Position numbers and translations under genes: made by a program
Source: Listeria cossartiae subsp. cayugensis
GTDB taxonomy: Bacteria; Bacillota; Bacilli; Lactobacillales; Listeriaceae
DNA length: 64,000 bases
Reading direction: 5' to 3'
Assembly: GCF_014229095.1 (NCBI RefSeq)
Contig: NZ_JAARZC010000001.1
Location: 806,001 to 870,000, forward strand
The notes under the pieces: generated by a model
What the model saw: the letters and a program-made list of their open reading frames with translations, nothing else
Told to the model about the DNA's origin: nothing
The model's database searches: none
Shown here: in pieces, positions 62,179-64,000 of the stretch
How positions within the stretch are numbered: position 1 is the first letter of the stretch
Layout: the number at the start of each line of letters is the position of its first letter

Positions 62179-62737
62179 AGTATTTATTCGCGGCAAAGTA
62201 CCAATGACGAAAGCAGAAGTCCGAGCGGCGAGCATTGATTTGCTTAGTCTAGATAATACGAGTAAAAAAATACTTGATGTTGGTGCGGGAACAGGGAGTG
62301 TTGGCTTGCAAGTTGCTTGTAATTTCCCACAAATCCACGTTACTGCGATTGAGCGAAACCCAGATGCAATCGATTTAATTAAACAAAATAAAGCCAAGTT
62401 TAGTTTAGAGAATGTCGATGTCATTGAAGCTTATGCGCCAATCGAATTGCCTGAAAACGAAACTTTCGATGCCATTTTTATAGGCGGAAGTGGTGGCAAT
62501 TTAACCGATATTATTGATTGGTCGCTCGCACATTTGAATCCTGGTGGCCGTTTAGTCCTTAATTTTATTTTGTTAGAAAACGCCTTAACAGCGATGAACC
62601 ATTTAGAAAAATTAGCCGTGAGTGAATTAACGATGAAACAAATTCAAGTTTCGAGTTGGCACAAACTTGGGGCGGGGCATTACTTTGAACCACAAAATCC
62701 AACCATCATTATTGGCTGTAAAAAACTAGAGGAGTGA
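62168..62737 (+). CDS. cbiT: CbiT, cobalt-precorrin-6B C15-methyltransferase/decarboxylase
   Basis: 189 residues, overlapping cbiE by 11 bp. Class-I SAM methyltransferase with [16 protein letters not shown] (motif I) and [15 protein letters not shown]. Starts with [13 protein letters not shown], typical of CbiT. Confidence 0.93.
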   Translation: MKDEVFIRGKVPMTKAEVRAASIDLLSLDNTSKKILDVGAGTGSVGLQVACNFPQIHVTAIERNPDAIDLIKQNKAKFSLENVDVIEAYAPIELPENETFDAIFIGGSGGNLTDIIDWSLAHLNPGGRLVLNFILLENALTAMNHLEKLAVSELTMKQIQVSSWHKLGAGHYFEPQNPTIIIGCKKLEE

Positions 62738-62742
62738 AGAAA

Positions 62743-63492
62743 ATGGCAGAAGTACATTTCGTCGGAGCAGGACCTGGAGATAAAGAATTAATCACCTTAA
62801 AAGGATATCAACTATTAAAAGATGCGGATGTCGTTATTTATGCTGGATCCCTCGTGAATCCGGAGTTGCTGGAATATTGTAAAGCTAACTGTGAAATCCA
62901 TAATAGTGCGAGCATGAACCTAATTGAAATTATTGACTGCATGGAAGCCGGCGTAACAGCTGGGAAAGAAGTTGTTCGTTTGCAAACAGGCGACTTCTCT
63001 ATTTATGGCTCGATTCGTGAACAAGTCGAAGAAATGAAAAAACGTTCGATTCCGTTTACTTGTACACCAGGCGTAAGTTCATTTCTTGGTGCCGCTAGTA
63101 GTTTTGGTGTGGAATATACCGTTCCAGAAGTTAGCCAAAGTGTGATTATTACGCGAATGGCTGGCAGAACGCCGGTACCGTCGCGCGAATCCCTTAGGTC
63201 ATATGCCGCGCACCAAACATCGATGGTTATTTTCTTATCCGTTCAAGGTATTCGAAAAGTCGTTTCAGAATTAATTAAAGGTGGCTATAAACCAGAAACT
63301 CCGGCGGCCGTTATTTATAAAGCGACTTGGGCGGAAGAAAAGAAAGTAACGGGAACTTTAGAAGATATCGCGGAAAAAGTGACAGAAGCAGGGATTACGA
63401 AAACGGCGCTTATTATGGTCGGCGATTTCCTTGGAGAAGAATTTTACTATTCCAAGCTTTACGACAAGGATTTCAAACATGAGTACAGATAA
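62743..63492 (+). CDS. cbiF: CbiF, cobalt-precorrin-4 C11-methyltransferase
   Basis: ATG 62743 (GAGGAGTG) gives 249 residues. Tetrapyrrole methylase with [32 protein letters not shown] and [16 protein letters not shown]. Overlaps cbiG by 14 bp. Confidence 0.94.
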   Translation: MAEVHFVGAGPGDKELITLKGYQLLKDADVVIYAGSLVNPELLEYCKANCEIHNSASMNLIEIIDCMEAGVTAGKEVVRLQTGDFSIYGSIREQVEEMKKRSIPFTCTPGVSSFLGAASSFGVEYTVPEVSQSVIITRMAGRTPVPSRESLRSYAAHQTSMVIFLSVQGIRKVVSELIKGGYKPETPAAVIYKATWAEEKKVTGTLEDIAEKVTEAGITKTALIMVGDFLGEEFYYSKLYDKDFKHEYR

Positions 63493-64000
63493 AATCGCGA
63501 TAATTGCTGTCACTGAACGTGGTCGTGATTTAGCAATAAACTTAACAGAAACAGTATCCGCCACAATTTTTGTACCAGAAAAACATCAAAATGAAAAGAC
63601 GCACGCTTTATTGCCTAATTTTGGCACAGCGATGCGGGAAATTTTCACTGACTATCAAGCTTTAATTTGTATAATGGCGACTGGAATTGTCGTTCGAACG
63701 CTGGCTTCGGTGATAGAAGATAAACTTTCAGACCCGGCAGTAATCGTCATGGATGAACATGGCCAATTTATCATCAGTATGCTTTCTGGACATGTTGGAG
63801 GAGCTAATCAGTTAACAGAAGAAATCGCTACAATAACTGGCGGTGTGGCAGTTATTACAACCGCTACTGACCGCGCAAATGTGGCTGCGATTGATAACAT
63901 CGCCAAACAACTAGATGGTTATTTGCCTGATTTTAAAGCAACAACGAAACGTATCAATGGGTTGCTTGCAGCGGGAAAAAAAGTCAGTTTGCGCGTAGAT
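63479..64000 (+). CDS. cbiG: CbiG, cobalt-precorrin-5A hydrolase, N-terminal part
   Basis: ATG 63479 opens a frame that is still open at the window end (174 codons). N-terminal CbiG domain: [31 protein letters not shown] and [16 protein letters not shown]. Opens the lactone ring in the anaerobic pathway. The C-terminus and further cbi genes lie outside the window. Confidence 0.92.
   Translation, partial: MSTDKIAIIAVTERGRDLAINLTETVSATIFVPEKHQNEKTHALLPNFGTAMREIFTDYQALICIMATGIVVRTLASVIEDKLSDPAVIVMDEHGQFIISMLSGHVGGANQLTEEIATITGGVAVITTATDRANVAAIDNIAKQLDGYLPDFKATTKRINGLLAAGKKVSLRVD

Overview
This window is chromosomal DNA of a low-GC Gram-positive bacterium of the genus Listeria (sensu stricto, probably L. 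monocytogenes or L. innocua). I base this on LPXTG internalins, a ClpP1-type protease with Asn in place of the catalytic Asp, and a contiguous pdu-eut-cob/cbi supercluster. From memory, the gene order resembles the lmo1131 to lmo1198 region of L. monocytogenes EGD-e; no alignment was run. Names and functions rest on motifs, lengths and context.

Layout. (1) 1-2.95 kb holds the C-terminus of an LPXTG internalin, three small orphan genes and a GNAT acetyltransferase. (2) 2.99-5.3 kb is a minus-strand MerR regulator/GNAT/alpha-beta hydrolase operon with ATGA overlaps and a MerR-type promoter with a 19-bp spacer. (3) 5.36-8.9 kb has a near-consensus Fur box in a 43-bp palindrome, a 36-codon basic peptide ORF and a two-gene ABC exporter. 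(4) 8.95-12.6 kb is accessory DNA with a monooxygenase gene carrying an early stop, a gene remnant and small orphan genes. (5) 12.8-15.9 kb has a complete LRR internalin, an NTF2-like protein, ClpP1 with a CtsR operator and a PhnB-like protein. (6) 15.97-22.07 kb has a precorrin-2 dehydrogenase gene, pduSTUV, cblS and cobUSC. (7) 22.1-23.4 kb has a cobalamin riboswitch whose transcript runs antisense to pocR. (8) 23.66-40.38 kb is the main pdu operon (pduABCDEGHKJL, an eutJ-like gene, pduMNOPQ, a glycerol facilitator, pduW, cobD, pduX). (9) 40.39-55.8 kb is the eut locus: a riboswitch/ANTAR regulatory RNA, an Fe-dependent alcohol dehydrogenase, eutVW, eutABCL, a BMC-linker-helix protein, eutE, eutM, eutT, a second pduL, eutN, a second PduT-like shell protein, eutH and eutQ. 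(10) 55.8-64 kb has a short PocR paralogue, cblT, a third cobalamin riboswitch and cbiABCDETFG (cbiG runs off the end).

How the parts work together. Both catabolic pathways use adenosylcobalamin enzymes enclosed in bacterial microcompartments. Diol dehydratase (PduCDE) and ethanolamine ammonia-lyase (EutBC) make aldehydes, PduP and EutE convert them to acyl-CoA, PduL-type enzymes and PduW yield acyl phosphate and ATP, and iron alcohol dehydrogenases regenerate NAD+. PduS/PduO and EutT regenerate the cofactor, and PduGH and EutA reactivate the enzymes. The cob/cbi genes, with the CblS/CblT alpha-ribazole salvage pair, supply B12. Three riboswitches tie expression to B12 by different routes: an antisense RNA to pocR, an ANTAR-containing RNA that can sequester EutV, and the cbi operon leader.

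The least explained signals are: an operator-like element (17 bp identical at two loci, 16/17 matching at a third) upstream of pduU, pduA and cblT, two of these beside PocR-family regulators; the Fur box/peptide/ABC cassette; matching -35 architecture at pduS and pocR; and a C-terminal-type ITPxAK motif shared by three otherwise different BMC proteins.
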